Made by a program: the position numbers and the translations under genes
Shown here: positions 24,862 to 34,381 of the stretch, piece by piece
Layout of the letters: each line of letters begins with the position of its first letter
Position numbering within the stretch: position 1 is the first letter of the stretch
Notes under the pieces: generated by a model
Told to the model about the DNA's origin: nothing
Databases searched by the model: none
Seen by the model: only the letters and a program-made list of their open reading frames with translations
Source: Cyanobium sp. NIES-981
GTDB taxonomy: Bacteria > Cyanobacteriota > Cyanobacteriia > PCC-6307 > Cyanobiaceae
NCBI GenBank assembly: GCA_945877595.1
Contig: CAMDVN010000016.1
Span: forward strand, 1-42,677
Direction: 5' to 3'
DNA: 42,677 nucleotides

Positions 24862-26211
24862 ATGGACGCGGGCGGCACCGCCACCGATCGCCGTCGCGCC
24901 AAGGCAGCCCTTTTTGTGGTCGGTTGTGGCTGGGCCGGCATGGCACCCCATTGGCTTCCCCCTGCCCAGGGGTTGGTGCCGGCGGTCACCCTGGCCGTGC
25001 TGCTCGGGGGCTACAGCATCCGAACGGTGTTGCTGCAGGCCCTGCGGCCGCGCCACGCCCCCCCGGCCCCCTGGCCCCTGACCGATCCCCCGGCGGTTGA
25101 TGTGGTGGTGGCGGCTCGCGATGAGCAGGCGGTGGTGGCCCGGCTGGTGGAGCAGCTCTCGGAGCTGCGCTACCCCGAGGGCCTGTTGCAGCTGTGGGTT
25201 GTCGATGACGGCAGCAGCGATCGCACCCCAGAGTTATTGGCTGAGCTGCAGACCCGCTTCAGCTGCCTGCAGGTGTTGAGCCGTCCGGCCGATGCCGGTG
25301 GCGGCAAATCGGGGGCACTCAACCTCGTCCTCCAACAGCTCACGGGGCGATGGTTGCTGGTGCTTGATGCCGATGCCGTGTTGCAGAGCGACACCCTTGA
25401 GCGTCTGATCCCCTTTGCCGAGGCCGGTGGCTGGGCAGCTGTTCAACTGCGCAAGGCCGTGGCCAATGCCGATGTGAACCTGCTGACCCGGGCCCAGTCG
25501 ATGGAAATGGCCCTCGATGCGGTGATTCAGGAGGGGCGCTTGGCCGTGGGTGGTGTGGCCGAGTTGCGGGGCAATGGTCAACTGCTGCGGCGTGAGTCAG
25601 TGCTGGCTTGCGGCGGCTTCAACGAGGCCACCGTGACCGATGACCTCGACCTGAGCTTTCGATTGCTGGTTGAAGGCCAGCCAATTGGGATTCTCTGGAA
25701 TCCCCCTGTGCGCGAAGAGGCGGTGCTCAGCTTGCGGGCCCTCTGGCGCCAGCGGCAACGCTGGGCCGAAGGGGGCCTGCAGCGCTTCTTCGACTACGGG
25801 CCTGGGCTGTTGTCGAATCGACTGAGCTTCTCCCAGCGGCTCGATGTGGTGGCCTTCTTCCTGCTCCAGTACGTGCTGCCGATGTTGGCGATTGCCGATA
25901 TGGCTGGGGCTCTGATCACCCGCACCCCCCCCACGGTGTGGCCCCTCTCCCTGGTGGCTCTTGGGCTCTCCGGGTTCGCGATTGTGACCGGCTGCCGCCG
26001 TCCCAGTGAGGGCCCCAAGTTGCCGGCCATGAATCCCCTGGCGATCGGCTTGGGAATCCTGTATTTGATGCATTGGTTTGTGGTGATCCCCTGGGTGACC
26101 TTGCGGATGGCGCTGCTGCCCAAGCGATTGGTCTGGGCCAAGACCATGCATTTGGGTGAGGTCGCTGGAGTTGATGGCGACGATGGTGAATCCGCAACGG
26201 CGGTGGCTTAG
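24862..26211 (+). CDS. Family 2 membrane glycosyltransferase
   Basis: The 449-residue GT-A transferase has an N-terminal membrane helix, the nucleotide-sugar DDGSSD at 115-120, DAD at 169-171, TDDLD at 259-263 and QRQRW at 297-301. Several C-terminal membrane helices follow (AFFLLQYVLPMLAIADMAGA, LAIGLGILYLMHWFVVIPWV). This is the processive or lipid-linked GT2 pattern. The RWAEGGLQRFFDY segment resembles cyanobacterial monoglucosyldiacylglycerol synthase (MgdA), which would fit the nearby sulfolipid genes, but a polysaccharide synthase cannot be excluded. The stop overlaps convergent dnaX by 4 bp. Confidence 0.83.
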   Translation: MDAGGTATDRRRAKAALFVVGCGWAGMAPHWLPPAQGLVPAVTLAVLLGGYSIRTVLLQALRPRHAPPAPWPLTDPPAVDVVVAARDEQAVVARLVEQLSELRYPEGLLQLWVVDDGSSDRTPELLAELQTRFSCLQVLSRPADAGGGKSGALNLVLQQLTGRWLLVLDADAVLQSDTLERLIPFAEAGGWAAVQLRKAVANADVNLLTRAQSMEMALDAVIQEGRLAVGGVAELRGNGQLLRRESVLACGGFNEATVTDDLDLSFRLLVEGQPIGILWNPPVREEAVLSLRALWRQRQRWAEGGLQRFFDYGPGLLSNRLSFSQRLDVVAFFLLQYVLPMLAIADMAGALITRTPPTVWPLSLVALGLSGFAIVTGCRRPSEGPKLPAMNPLAIGLGILYLMHWFVVIPWVTLRMALLPKRLVWAKTMHLGEVAGVDGDDGESATAVA

Positions 26212-28208
26212 GCGGCCTGTTCGTTGTGGAGGGTGTCGTCAAGGGCCCCATCGAGGGGCCCGTCGAGTTCAACCACTTCACCATTGAAGAATTCGGCGAA
26301 TCGCCGTGTCCGCTCATCGAGTTGGCCACTGGAGCGACCCTCAGCCAAGCGTGGGTCCATGGCAGGAGCGCCGGTTTGAGCGGGGCCGGGGGTCTGTTGA
26401 GACCCTGGGGACTGGGTGACGTTGGGGGCGGCAACCGGTAGCCCGTTCGTGGCAGTGACGGCGCTCTTGGCAGTGACGGCGGTGGCGGAAGTGACGGCCA
26501 AGGCGGCAGCGGGCGGGCCAGATGGTGTGGCCATCGCTGGGGCGCTTGTTGGGGCAGGGACTCCTGCAGGCTTTGGCCCAGGGGTTGCCAGCCCGGGGCT
26601 ACTGGGCTCACCCCCCCCCTCCAGCACCAGCTGGCGGGAGCTGCCGAGCGCCAGGGCAATGGCTTTTTCCACCAGTGGCAGGCGGCTCTGAACCATGGCC
26701 ATCCAATTGCCGGCCACGCGCACCACCGCGCGTCGCTCATCGAGGCGAACCAGCTGGGCTTGCTGGGAGAGCAGCATGCGCGTTGAGGGCAGCTCCAGGC
26801 CAGCCAAGATCTGCTGCCACAGCTCAGGCAGGTTGGCAGCCGGGCCCAGATCGGCTTGACGTGGCTCGGCTTGCTGTAGATCGGATGGCGGATCAGCGGC
26901 GTGGGCGATGGCCACGGCCACGGCTGGGGCTGGCGCTGGCGCTGGGACTGGCGCTGGCGCTGGGACTGGCGCTGGGCCAGCGGCAGGAGTCACGGCAGCG
27001 GGCATCCTTGGTGCCGTGGTGGCTGGGTCGGGGCCCCCAGGCCTGGCGGCCGGTGTGCCAACTGGGGGGTGTTGCGACGCGCTGCTGATCACGGCGCCCG
27101 TTGCGGCGCCGATCGGCTCAGCCAACAGACCGAGCAGCAGCACCTCGAGCCAAAGGCGGGGATTAACACTCTGGCGCAACTGGAATTCGCTGCCCTTGAG
27201 TTGGCTTTGCCACAGGAGCAACCGTGCTTTGCCAATGCTGCGGGCTAGCTCGGGCAGCTGGGGCCTGAATTGTGGCGACAGGCTGGTGAGCTCGAGCCTG
27301 TCGGGGGCCACCCCGGCCAGCACCAGATCCCTTAGCACCGCTGCGATCCCCTGCAGGACGGCTGCTGGTTCGCGGCCCCGGTCGAGCAACTGGCGGCAGG
27401 CCTCGCTCAGGGCCAGGGGGTCGGCCGTGGCCAGGCCCCGCGCCAGCTCGAGTAGCTCCTGCTCGGGCACAGCCCCCAGCAGCTCCCAAACTGCGATCGC
27501 CTCAACCGGGGCCGGCAGCAGCGACAGCTGATCCAGCAGGCTTTCGGCATCCCGCAGTCCTCCCTGCGCCCGCTGTGCCACCACGTGCAGGGCCTCCGGG
27601 GTAATGCCGATGCCCTCTTGGGCAGCGATCCAGGCCAGGTGCCGTTCCAGCGGTTCGAGTGGGATGCGGCGAAAATCAAACCGCTGGCAGCGGCTCAGGA
27701 TTGTGGGCAGCACCCGCTGGGGATCGGTGGTGGCCAGCACAAACACCACCCGCGGTGGCGGTTCTTCGAGGGTCTTGAGCAGGGCGTTGAAGGCGGCGGT
27801 CGAGAGCATGTGGCACTCGTCGATCACGTAGACCTTCCAGCGGGCCTGCACCGGTGCAAAGCGGGAGCGTTCGATCAGCTCTCGGATGTTGTCGACGCCG
27901 GTGTTGGAGGCGGCGTCAATCTCGATCACATCGAGGGCGTTGCCCGCGGCGATGCTTGTACAGAGCTCACAGCTGCCGCAGGGCTCGGGCGTGGGGCCGC
28001 TGCTGCTGATGCAGTTGAGCGAGCGGGCCAAGATCCGGGCGCTCGAGGTTTTGCCAGTGCCGCGGGGCCCGCTCAGCAAGTAAGCCGGAGCAATCCGGCC
28101 GCTGGTCAGGGCGTTGCTGAGCGTGGCTGCAATCGCTTCTTGGCCGACCAGCTGGTTGAAACGTTGCGGCCTGTACTTGTGATGCAGGGGCTGGTAGGCC
28201 TGTCCCAT
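26208..28208 (-). CDS. dnaX: DNA polymerase III gamma/tau subunit
   Basis: The 666-residue AAA+ clamp-loader subunit loads the beta clamp at the replication fork. Walker A GPRGTGKT is at 47-54, zinc cysteines at 66, 77, 80 and 83, and DECH at 130-133. The ATG at 28208 gives the canonical QAYQPLHHKYRPQRFNQLVG start. A Pro/Ala linker (about residues 385-430) made by an 18-bp DNA repeat separates the loader core from a C-terminal tau-like region containing NLPELWQQILAGLELPSTR. No intein is present, in contrast to Synechocystis dnaX. Confidence 0.95.
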   Translation of the reverse strand: MGQAYQPLHHKYRPQRFNQLVGQEAIAATLSNALTSGRIAPAYLLSGPRGTGKTSSARILARSLNCISSSGPTPEPCGSCELCTSIAAGNALDVIEIDAASNTGVDNIRELIERSRFAPVQARWKVYVIDECHMLSTAAFNALLKTLEEPPPRVVFVLATTDPQRVLPTILSRCQRFDFRRIPLEPLERHLAWIAAQEGIGITPEALHVVAQRAQGGLRDAESLLDQLSLLPAPVEAIAVWELLGAVPEQELLELARGLATADPLALSEACRQLLDRGREPAAVLQGIAAVLRDLVLAGVAPDRLELTSLSPQFRPQLPELARSIGKARLLLWQSQLKGSEFQLRQSVNPRLWLEVLLLGLLAEPIGAATGAVISSASQHPPVGTPAARPGGPDPATTAPRMPAAVTPAAGPAPVPAPAPVPAPAPAPAVAVAIAHAADPPSDLQQAEPRQADLGPAANLPELWQQILAGLELPSTRMLLSQQAQLVRLDERRAVVRVAGNWMAMVQSRLPLVEKAIALALGSSRQLVLEGGGEPSSPGLATPGPKPAGVPAPTSAPAMATPSGPPAAALAVTSATAVTAKSAVTATNGLPVAAPNVTQSPGSQQTPGPAQTGAPAMDPRLAEGRSSGQLDERTRRFAEFFNGEVVELDGPLDGALDDTLHNEQAA
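26923..26976. repeat. Three 18-bp tandem units in dnaX
   Basis: Three adjacent 18-bp units (26923-26940, 26941-26958, 26959-26976), each one mismatch from its neighbour, encode the repeated PAPVPA linker of DnaX on the minus strand. Unit number could vary between strains by slippage without breaking the frame. Confidence 0.85.
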
Positions 28209-28292
28209 CGTCAGCGGCTGGGGAGGCTCCACGGCCCCAAAAGCCTACTGGCTGTGGCTGGGACACTCCCCTGGTGGGGGGGGCGGTCGCCC

Positions 28293-29675
28293 TCAGGCGC
28301 TGGCCTGTTGATCGGCCTCCGGCTCGGGGGCGGCGTGGGGCGTGGCACTGGGATGGGCCAGCACCTTGGCTTTGCTGCGTGCTTCGACCAGCTCGCGGGT
28401 GATCGTGAAGGTCTTGATGTCTTTGCGAGAGGGGAGGTCGTACATCAGATCGAGCATCAGCTCCTCGACGATGCCGCGCAGGGCTCGAGCTCCGGTTTTG
28501 CGGCGGTGGGCCTCGATGGCGATCGCCTCAACGGCGCCGGGTTCGAAATCCAGGCGCACATTGTCCATGCTCAGCAGGGTCTGGAACTGTTTGACCAGGG
28601 CGTCGCGGGGTTCGGTGAGGATGGCCTCAAGGGCCGGTGAATCCAAGGGTTCGAGCACGGCATTCACCGGCAGGCGGCCGATGAATTCAGGGATCAGCCC
28701 GTACTTGACCAGGTCGTCCGGTTCGAGGTGTCGCAGCACCTCGGCGGCATGTCGCTCTTTGCCACTGCGGGGCCTGCTGCTGCCATCGGCACTGATGAAG
28801 CCGATCGCGTTGCGACCCATCCGCTTTTGCACCACCTCATCGAGACCCACAAAGGCCCCCCCGCAGATGAACAGGATCTGGCTGGTGTCGATTTGGATGC
28901 AGTCTTGGTAGGGGTGCTTGCGGCCCCCCTGGGGTGGCACGTTGGCGACGGTACCTTCGAGCATCTTGAGCAGGGCCTGCTGTACTCCTTCGCCTGAGAC
29001 GTCGCGGGTGATCGAAGGGTTTTCGCTCTTGCGGGCGATCTTGTCGATTTCATCGATGTAGATGATGCCGCGCTGGGCCTGCTCCACATCAAGGTCGGCC
29101 TTTTGCAGCAACCGCAGCAGGATATTTTCGACATCTTCCCCCACGTAGCCCGCCTCGGTGAGGGTGGTGGCATCGGCTACCGCAAAGGGCACGTCGAGCA
29201 GTTCAGCCAGGGTTTGGGCCAGCAGGGTCTTGCCGCAGCCGGTGGGTCCGATCAGCAAGATGTTGCTCTTGTGCAGGCGAGTGGCGGTCTCGTCGGTTTC
29301 GCCCTTGCCATCCCCCTGCCAGGCCAGTCGTTTGTAGTGGTTGTAGACCGCCACGGAGAGGGTTTTTTTGGCCTCCTCTTGACCCACCACTTGGCGGTCG
29401 AGGAAGGCTTTGATGTCGTGGGGCTTGGGGATCTGGGCCAGGGTGGGGGCCGGCTTGGGCGCTTTCTTGCTGGGGACCTTGCTGCGGCTGCTCTCGGGCG
29501 TGGCGCGTGATCCGGTGTTGGCTTGCCCCTCGGAGAGTTCCTCGTCGAGGATCTCGTTGCACAGATCGATGCACTCGTCGCAGATGTAGACGCCGGGGCC
29601 GGCGATCAGCTTGCGCACCTGCTCCTGCGATTTGCCGCAGAAGGAGCACTTCAGGTGAGCGTCGAACTTCGGCAT
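28293..29675 (-). CDS. clpX: ATP-dependent Clp protease ATPase ClpX
   Basis: The 460-residue AAA+ unfoldase recognises tagged proteins, unfolds them and feeds them to ClpP. The N-terminal zinc domain has C10, C13, C32 and C35; Walker A GPTGCGKT is at 143-150 and Walker B IIYIDEID at 204-211. The ATG at 29675 gives [17 protein letters not shown]. It is downstream of clpP on the minus strand, matching the cyanobacterial clpP2-clpX operon. A Lys/Pro/Ala/Ser-rich linker (about 55-82) joins the zinc and AAA+ domains. Confidence 0.97.
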   Translation of the reverse strand: MPKFDAHLKCSFCGKSQEQVRKLIAGPGVYICDECIDLCNEILDEELSEGQANTGSRATPESSRSKVPSKKAPKPAPTLAQIPKPHDIKAFLDRQVVGQEEAKKTLSVAVYNHYKRLAWQGDGKGETDETATRLHKSNILLIGPTGCGKTLLAQTLAELLDVPFAVADATTLTEAGYVGEDVENILLRLLQKADLDVEQAQRGIIYIDEIDKIARKSENPSITRDVSGEGVQQALLKMLEGTVANVPPQGGRKHPYQDCIQIDTSQILFICGGAFVGLDEVVQKRMGRNAIGFISADGSSRPRSGKERHAAEVLRHLEPDDLVKYGLIPEFIGRLPVNAVLEPLDSPALEAILTEPRDALVKQFQTLLSMDNVRLDFEPGAVEAIAIEAHRRKTGARALRGIVEELMLDLMYDLPSRKDIKTFTITRELVEARSKAKVLAHPSATPHAAPEPEADQQASA

Positions 29676-29761
29676 CGAACCTTTTGGCGTCGCGTTGGGA
29701 AGGAACAGGTCCAAAGACCAGGATCGACCCAAAAGGCGGGTTCGTCAGCCGTCCTTAAGGA

Positions 29762-30415
29762 TCAAACCGGGCCGGTTTCGGTCACAACCCGATCAATCAA
29801 GCCGTATTCAACCGCTTCTGGGGGGGAAAGGAAGTAGTCGCGGTCGGTGTCTTCGGCGATTTTCTCGAACGGTTGACCGGTGTGTTCGGCCATCAGGCCA
29901 TTGAGGGTGTCCTTGAGGAACAAAATTTCCTTGGCCTGGATTTCGATGTCGACCGCTTGACCCTGGGCGCCACCCAGAGGCTGGTGAATCATGATGCGGG
30001 CGTTGGGCAGGGCCAGCCGCTTGCCCCTGGCGCCGCTGGTGAGCAAAAAGGCCCCCATGCTGGCGGCGAGGCCGTAGCAGATCGTCACCACATCAGGTGC
30101 CACCTGCTGCATGGTGTCGTAGATGGCCAACCCTGCGGTGACTGAGCCACCAGGAGAATTGATGTAGATCTGGATATCTTTTTCGGGATCTTCGGCTTCC
30201 AGGAACAGGAGCTGGGCGACGAGGGAATCGGCCACCTGATCATCAATCCCGCTGCCCAGAAAGATGATCCGCTCGCGCAGCAGGCGTGAGTAGATGTCGA
30301 AGGCCCGGTCGCCCCGGCCGGATTGCTCCACCACCGTTGGCAACAAGCCCGGGCTGGCAACGGTGGTGCCGGTGGCACGGCTGTGAATCGGGTGGCGGAT
30401 GGTGGCGTCGATCAC
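29762..30415 (-). CDS. clpP: ATP-dependent Clp protease proteolytic subunit
   Basis: The 217-residue serine protease has catalytic S119 (GLAASMGAF), H144 (IMIHQPLGG) and D193, with the last placed by its 49-residue distance from the histidine as in E. coli ClpP. The N-terminal 35 residues are extended. Cyanobacteria have several ClpP forms; adjacency to clpX points to ClpP2. The GTG at 30415 is used. It lies between tig and clpX in one minus-strand run. Confidence 0.96.
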   Translation of the reverse strand: MIDATIRHPIHSRATGTTVASPGLLPTVVEQSGRGDRAFDIYSRLLRERIIFLGSGIDDQVADSLVAQLLFLEAEDPEKDIQIYINSPGGSVTAGLAIYDTMQQVAPDVVTICYGLAASMGAFLLTSGARGKRLALPNARIMIHQPLGGAQGQAVDIEIQAKEILFLKDTLNGLMAEHTGQPFEKIAEDTDRDYFLSPPEAVEYGLIDRVVTETGPV

Positions 30416-30483
30416 GCGCGCTCGGCTGGGGGTCGGGGTCGTGTTGCCAATCTATGGGCGCCGCCGGGACGGCGGGGCCAGGC

Positions 30484-31911
30484 TCAGACGTCTGAGGCTG
30501 TGGGGTCGGTGGGCTCAGCTTCAGCTTGATCGTCGTTGGCTGTGGTGGGGACCTTTTCGGTGATGGTGCTGTTGGCCTCCAGCCAGTCGAGCAGGGTCTC
30601 CTGCAGCAGATCGTCGGCAATCGCTTGGCGCAGGCGCTGCGGATCGATGTTGCCCTGGGCGCTGAGCTCGCGGCTCACTTCGTTGATCTTGGCGTCGAGG
30701 GTTGCGTCGTCGACGCTGATGGCCTCGGCTTCAGCAAGGGCCTTAAGGGCCATGCTGCGACGTAGGCGCTGCTCAGCCTCCGGACGGGAGCTGTCCATCA
30801 GGCTGCGCACCAGGTCAGGGGTGAACAGCTTTTTGACATCCATGCCCTGCTGGGCGATTTGGCCGGCGGTTTGCTCGATCAGGTTGCGGATCTCCTGCTG
30901 CACCAGGGTTTCAGGCAGCTCGACCTCGAGCTCTTCAACCAGGGCTGAGAGAAGGGCGTCGTGGCGGCTGGCCTTGGTGCGGCGCTCGGCGTCGTCTTTG
31001 AGGCGGGTTTCGAGGTCGGCGCGAAGCTCGGCCAGGGTTTGCTTGTCGCTGGCCTGCTGGGCAAAGGCGTCATCGAGGACCGGCAGCTCGCGGGTTTTCA
31101 GATCCTTGAGGCTGATTTCAAAACGGGCCGGGCGCCCGGCGGCTTCTTCCTGGGGATAGCTCTCGGGAAACTGGCAGTCGATGGTTTTGCTGTCCCCCAC
31201 CGCCATGCCGATCACCCCTTCCACGAAGCCCGGGATCATGCGGCCCTCTTCGAGTTCCACATCCATGGCATCGCTGCTGCCGCCGGTGATCGCATCGCCG
31301 GAATCAGCAAAGACGCCGCTGAAGCTCAGCACCGCCGTATCGCCGGCGGCGGCGGCCCGATCGTCGACGGGCACCAGGGTGGCCAGTTGCTTGCGGGACT
31401 GCTCGATCAGCTCATCGATCCGAGCGGCGTCGAAGTTGATCAGCTCGGCTTCGGCCTTGAGCCCCTTGGTGGCTTTGAGCTTCGGCGTGGGCTCCACGTC
31501 GAGCTCGAGGGTGATGGTGAGCGGGCTGCCAGGCTCGAACCGCCCCAGCACGGCCTCAAAGCCTTCGCTGAGCTCGGGCCGGCCGATCGCCGCCACCGGT
31601 TCGATTGCGATGGCATCGCGAAAAGCCGAATCCACCAGATCTTCCAAGGCGGTGGCCCTCAGGCGCAGGGGGCCGATCTGCTGCAAGAGCACAGGCCGGG
31701 GCACTTTGCCCTTGCGAAAGCCCGGCAGCTTGACGCTGCGGCTCAATTTCTCCACTGCGGCGTCGTAGCTGGCCTGGCTGCGGCTGGCGGGAATGGTCAG
31801 CTCAAGGGCGACCCGGCTGCCCGGCTTGGGGCTCGCCGTCACCGTGAGTCCCCCTGCCTTCTCTGGGCTGGCTGAAGCGGATTGGCTGGCGGCAGCGGCG
31901 GCAGGGCTCAT
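30484..31911 (-). CDS. tig: Trigger factor chaperone
   Basis: The 475-residue ribosome-bound chaperone folds nascent proteins. The ribosome-docking signature GFRKGKVP is at 64-71, the middle FKBP-type prolyl isomerase domain begins around [17 protein letters not shown], and the C-terminal helical arms follow. A 22-residue Ala/Ser-rich N-terminal extension precedes the first conserved strand. First gene of the tig-clpP-clpX-dnaX run; an otherwise gene-free stretch of about 400 bp separates it from divergent asd. Confidence 0.96.
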   Translation of the reverse strand: MSPAAAAASQSASASPEKAGGLTVTASPKPGSRVALELTIPASRSQASYDAAVEKLSRSVKLPGFRKGKVPRPVLLQQIGPLRLRATALEDLVDSAFRDAIAIEPVAAIGRPELSEGFEAVLGRFEPGSPLTITLELDVEPTPKLKATKGLKAEAELINFDAARIDELIEQSRKQLATLVPVDDRAAAAGDTAVLSFSGVFADSGDAITGGSSDAMDVELEEGRMIPGFVEGVIGMAVGDSKTIDCQFPESYPQEEAAGRPARFEISLKDLKTRELPVLDDAFAQQASDKQTLAELRADLETRLKDDAERRTKASRHDALLSALVEELEVELPETLVQQEIRNLIEQTAGQIAQQGMDVKKLFTPDLVRSLMDSSRPEAEQRLRRSMALKALAEAEAISVDDATLDAKINEVSRELSAQGNIDPQRLRQAIADDLLQETLLDWLEANSTITEKVPTTANDDQAEAEPTDPTASDV

Positions 31912-32318
31912 GAAGGGTGACTCGGGAAACGGCTTGGGAAGCCCCCGATCCTAAGAAAGTGGTCGAATCGCTTCGCAAAGCCTTATTGTTGATTCGGCGC
32001 ATGACGAAAGCGATACCTTCTCGAGTCCAATTCCAGCTCGAATCCATTCGAGCTCGAGTCCAATTCGAGTCCTGACCCCAGCCAGATCCCACCCAGCCAG
32101 CCCTGTCCACACCCAGGTCTGGTCCCTACCAAGCCAGGCCAAGTCCAGTTGGACTTCAGATCCACACTGAATTCGCCCCATCAGGCTGTTCAGGGTTGAT
32201 CCAAGTTCAACCATGTCCTGGTCCTTGGTCGGGTTCAGCTCACCACCAAGTCTGATCCCTGGTCCCAGCGCTCCAACGGCGACCAGGTCCGATCAACTCC
32301 AATGTTGTTTCAGCTCCG
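31912..32318. other. Repeat-bearing divergent intergenic region (tig/asd)
   Basis: About 400 bases without a convincing gene lie between the divergent tig and asd starts and must hold promoters for both. The sequence is built of short recurring blocks: CTCGAGTCCAATTC at 32020-32033 and 32053-32066, and a perfect hairpin between them. Further GTCC/CCAG-rich blocks recur to about 32260. No tRNA or known RNA was recognised. Confidence 0.5.
32035..32054. repeat. Perfect palindromic hairpin between direct repeats
   Basis: AGCTCGAA (32035-32042) and TTCGAGCT (32047-32054) form an 8-bp perfect stem with loop TCCA. It is flanked by two exact 14-bp copies of CTCGAGTCCAATTC; the second copy overlaps the stem by two bases. 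It may be a protein-binding site or a repeat by-product. Confidence 0.6.
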
Positions 32319-33404
32319 TTGCTTCACCCCTTGACCGCCGCCAAGACCGCTCCCCAGCCCCCAACCAACGCCCTCCCTCGTCGTCCCCTGAGGGTGGCGA
32401 TCCTCGGTGCCACAGGCGCCGTGGGACAGGAGCTCTTGGCGCTGCTTGCGGAACGCCGCTTTCCTGTGGCTGAGCTGATTCCCTTGGCCTCCCCCCGCTC
32501 AGCCGGCCAGACCTTGCGCTGGCAAGACCAGGACCTCACCATCGGGGCGGTCGAGGCGGCTGCCTTTGACGGTGTTGACCTGGTGCTCGCTTCGGCTGGC
32601 GGTGCGGCCTCCAAGCAGTGGGCCCCTGTGGCCGCCGCTGCCGGTGCCCTGGTCATCGACAACTCCAGTGCTTTCCGCATGGATCCGGCGGTACCGCTTG
32701 TGGTGCCCGAGGTCAATCCCGAAGCGGCCCTGCTCCACCAGGGCATTATTGCCAACCCCAACTGCACCACGATCCTGCTCACCCTGGCCCTGGCACCCCT
32801 GCAGGCCAGCAGGCCGATTCGCAGGGTGGTGGTGAGCACCTACCAGAGCGCCAGCGGCGCCGGTGCCCGGGCCATGGATGAGCTGCGCACCCTCAGCCGC
32901 ACCGTGCTTGATGGTGGCGAGCCAGTGAGTGAGGTGTTGCCCCATTCGCTCGCCTTCAACCTGTTTTTGCACAATTCCCCCCTGCAGCCCAGTGGCTATT
33001 GCGAGGAGGAGCTCAAGATGCTTCATGAGACCCGCAAAATCATGGGCCTGCCCGGGTTGCGGCTTTCGGCCACCTGCGTGAGGGTGCCGGTGTTGCGGGC
33101 TCACTCAGAAGCCATCAACATTGAATTTCTCGAACCGTTTCCAGTCGAAGAAGCCCGGGCCCTACTGGCCCAGGCCCCAGGGGTGGAGTTGCTCGAGAAC
33201 TTCGAGACCAATCGCTTCCCCATGCCCACCGATGTGACCGGTCGCGATCCGGTGGCGGTGGGCCGCATTCGCCAGGATCTCAGTGATCCCAATGCTCTGG
33301 AGCTCTGGCTCTGCGGGGACCAGATCCGCAAGGGTGCCGCTCTCAATGCGATCCAGATTGCCGAATTGCTGCTGTCCGGCTCTGGGCTGGGAGGTGACGC
33401 TTGA
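32319..33404 (+). CDS. asd: Aspartate-semialdehyde dehydrogenase
   Basis: The 361-residue enzyme reduces aspartyl phosphate to aspartate semialdehyde, the branch point to lysine/DAP, threonine and methionine. NADP-binding GATGAVG is at 30-36, catalytic C149 lies in NPNCTT, and [15 protein letters not shown] near the C-terminus carries the active-site histidine. The first 22 residues are unconserved. The TTG at 32319 is assumed; a TTG at 32334 is an alternative. Its stop overlaps the dapA start. Confidence 0.96.
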   Translation: MLHPLTAAKTAPQPPTNALPRRPLRVAILGATGAVGQELLALLAERRFPVAELIPLASPRSAGQTLRWQDQDLTIGAVEAAAFDGVDLVLASAGGAASKQWAPVAAAAGALVIDNSSAFRMDPAVPLVVPEVNPEAALLHQGIIANPNCTTILLTLALAPLQASRPIRRVVVSTYQSASGAGARAMDELRTLSRTVLDGGEPVSEVLPHSLAFNLFLHNSPLQPSGYCEEELKMLHETRKIMGLPGLRLSATCVRVPVLRAHSEAINIEFLEPFPVEEARALLAQAPGVELLENFETNRFPMPTDVTGRDPVAVGRIRQDLSDPNALELWLCGDQIRKGAALNAIQIAELLLSGSGLGGDA

Positions 33405-34291
33405 CCCCAGCACCTTTTGGCCGCCTGGTGACCGCCATGGTCACCCCGTTTGCCGCTGATGGTGCGGTGGACCTGGAATTAGCGGCCCGCCTGGCCGACC
33501 ATCTGGTGAACCAGGGCTCTGAAGGCCTGGTGATCTGTGGCACCACCGGTGAATCGCCCACGCTCAGCTGGGCTGAGCAGCACCGCATGATTGCGGCGGT
33601 GAAGGAGGCCGTGGCCGGCCGGGCCACGATCGTGGCCGGCAGTGGCAGCAATTGCACGGCCGAGGCCGTTGAGGCCACCCGTGAGGCTGCGGCCCTGGGG
33701 GTCGATGGCGTGCTGGTGGTGGTGCCTTATTACAACAAGCCACCCCAAGACGGCCTCGAAGCGCATTTTCGGGCGGTGGCGGCGGCGGCGCCTGAGCTGC
33801 CGTTGATGCTCTACAACATTCCAGGCCGCACGGGCTGCAGTTTGGCCCCTGAGACGGTCGCGCGTCTGCTCGATTGCCCCAATGTCGTGAGTTTCAAGGC
33901 GGCCAGTGGCACCACGGAGGAGGTGAGTGCCCTGCGGCTTCTCTGCGGTGATCGCCTGGCTGTGTACAGCGGCGACGACGCCCTCACCCTGCCGATGCTG
34001 GCGGTGGGAGCCGTGGGGGTGGTGAGTGTGGCCAGCCATCTGGCCGGCCCCCAGATCAGCCAGATGATCCGGGCTTTTTTGGCCGGCGATCTCACCAAAG
34101 CCCTGGCCCTGCATCAGCAGTTGCTGCCCCTGTGCAAGGCCCTGTTTGCCACCACCAATCCGATCCCAGTCAAAGCCGCCCTGGAGCTCTGCGGTTGGCC
34201 GGTCGGTGCGCCAAGACTTCCCCTCCTCCCTGCCTCTGAAGCCGTGAGACAACGCCTCTCTGAAACCCTGGCTGCCCTGCGTCCTACCTGA
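33401..34291 (+). CDS. dapA: 4-hydroxy-tetrahydrodipicolinate synthase
   Basis: The 296-residue TIM-barrel enzyme condenses aspartate semialdehyde with pyruvate, the first step committed to lysine and diaminopimelate. It has GTTGES at 47-52, Y138 and R143 (LYNIPGRTG), and Schiff-base K166 (VVSFKAASG). The TTG start overlaps the asd TGA (TTGA), a strong sign of translational coupling between consecutive pathway steps. Length is normal. Confidence 0.97.
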   Translation: MTPAPFGRLVTAMVTPFAADGAVDLELAARLADHLVNQGSEGLVICGTTGESPTLSWAEQHRMIAAVKEAVAGRATIVAGSGSNCTAEAVEATREAAALGVDGVLVVVPYYNKPPQDGLEAHFRAVAAAAPELPLMLYNIPGRTGCSLAPETVARLLDCPNVVSFKAASGTTEEVSALRLLCGDRLAVYSGDDALTLPMLAVGAVGVVSVASHLAGPQISQMIRAFLAGDLTKALALHQQLLPLCKALFATTNPIPVKAALELCGWPVGAPRLPLLPASEAVRQRLSETLAALRPT

Positions 34292-34381
34292 CGCCAAGGC
34301 CGTTTGCTGATCGCAATGGTTCGGTGATTGAGATCAGCATGTTCATCCAGTTCCTCCCAAAGTCGATTCGTTCCTCCCTCA

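Noticed and set aside
23529-24989. 486-codon minus-strand frame
   Set aside because: Shadow of the SpoIID-like gene and the glycosyltransferase start.
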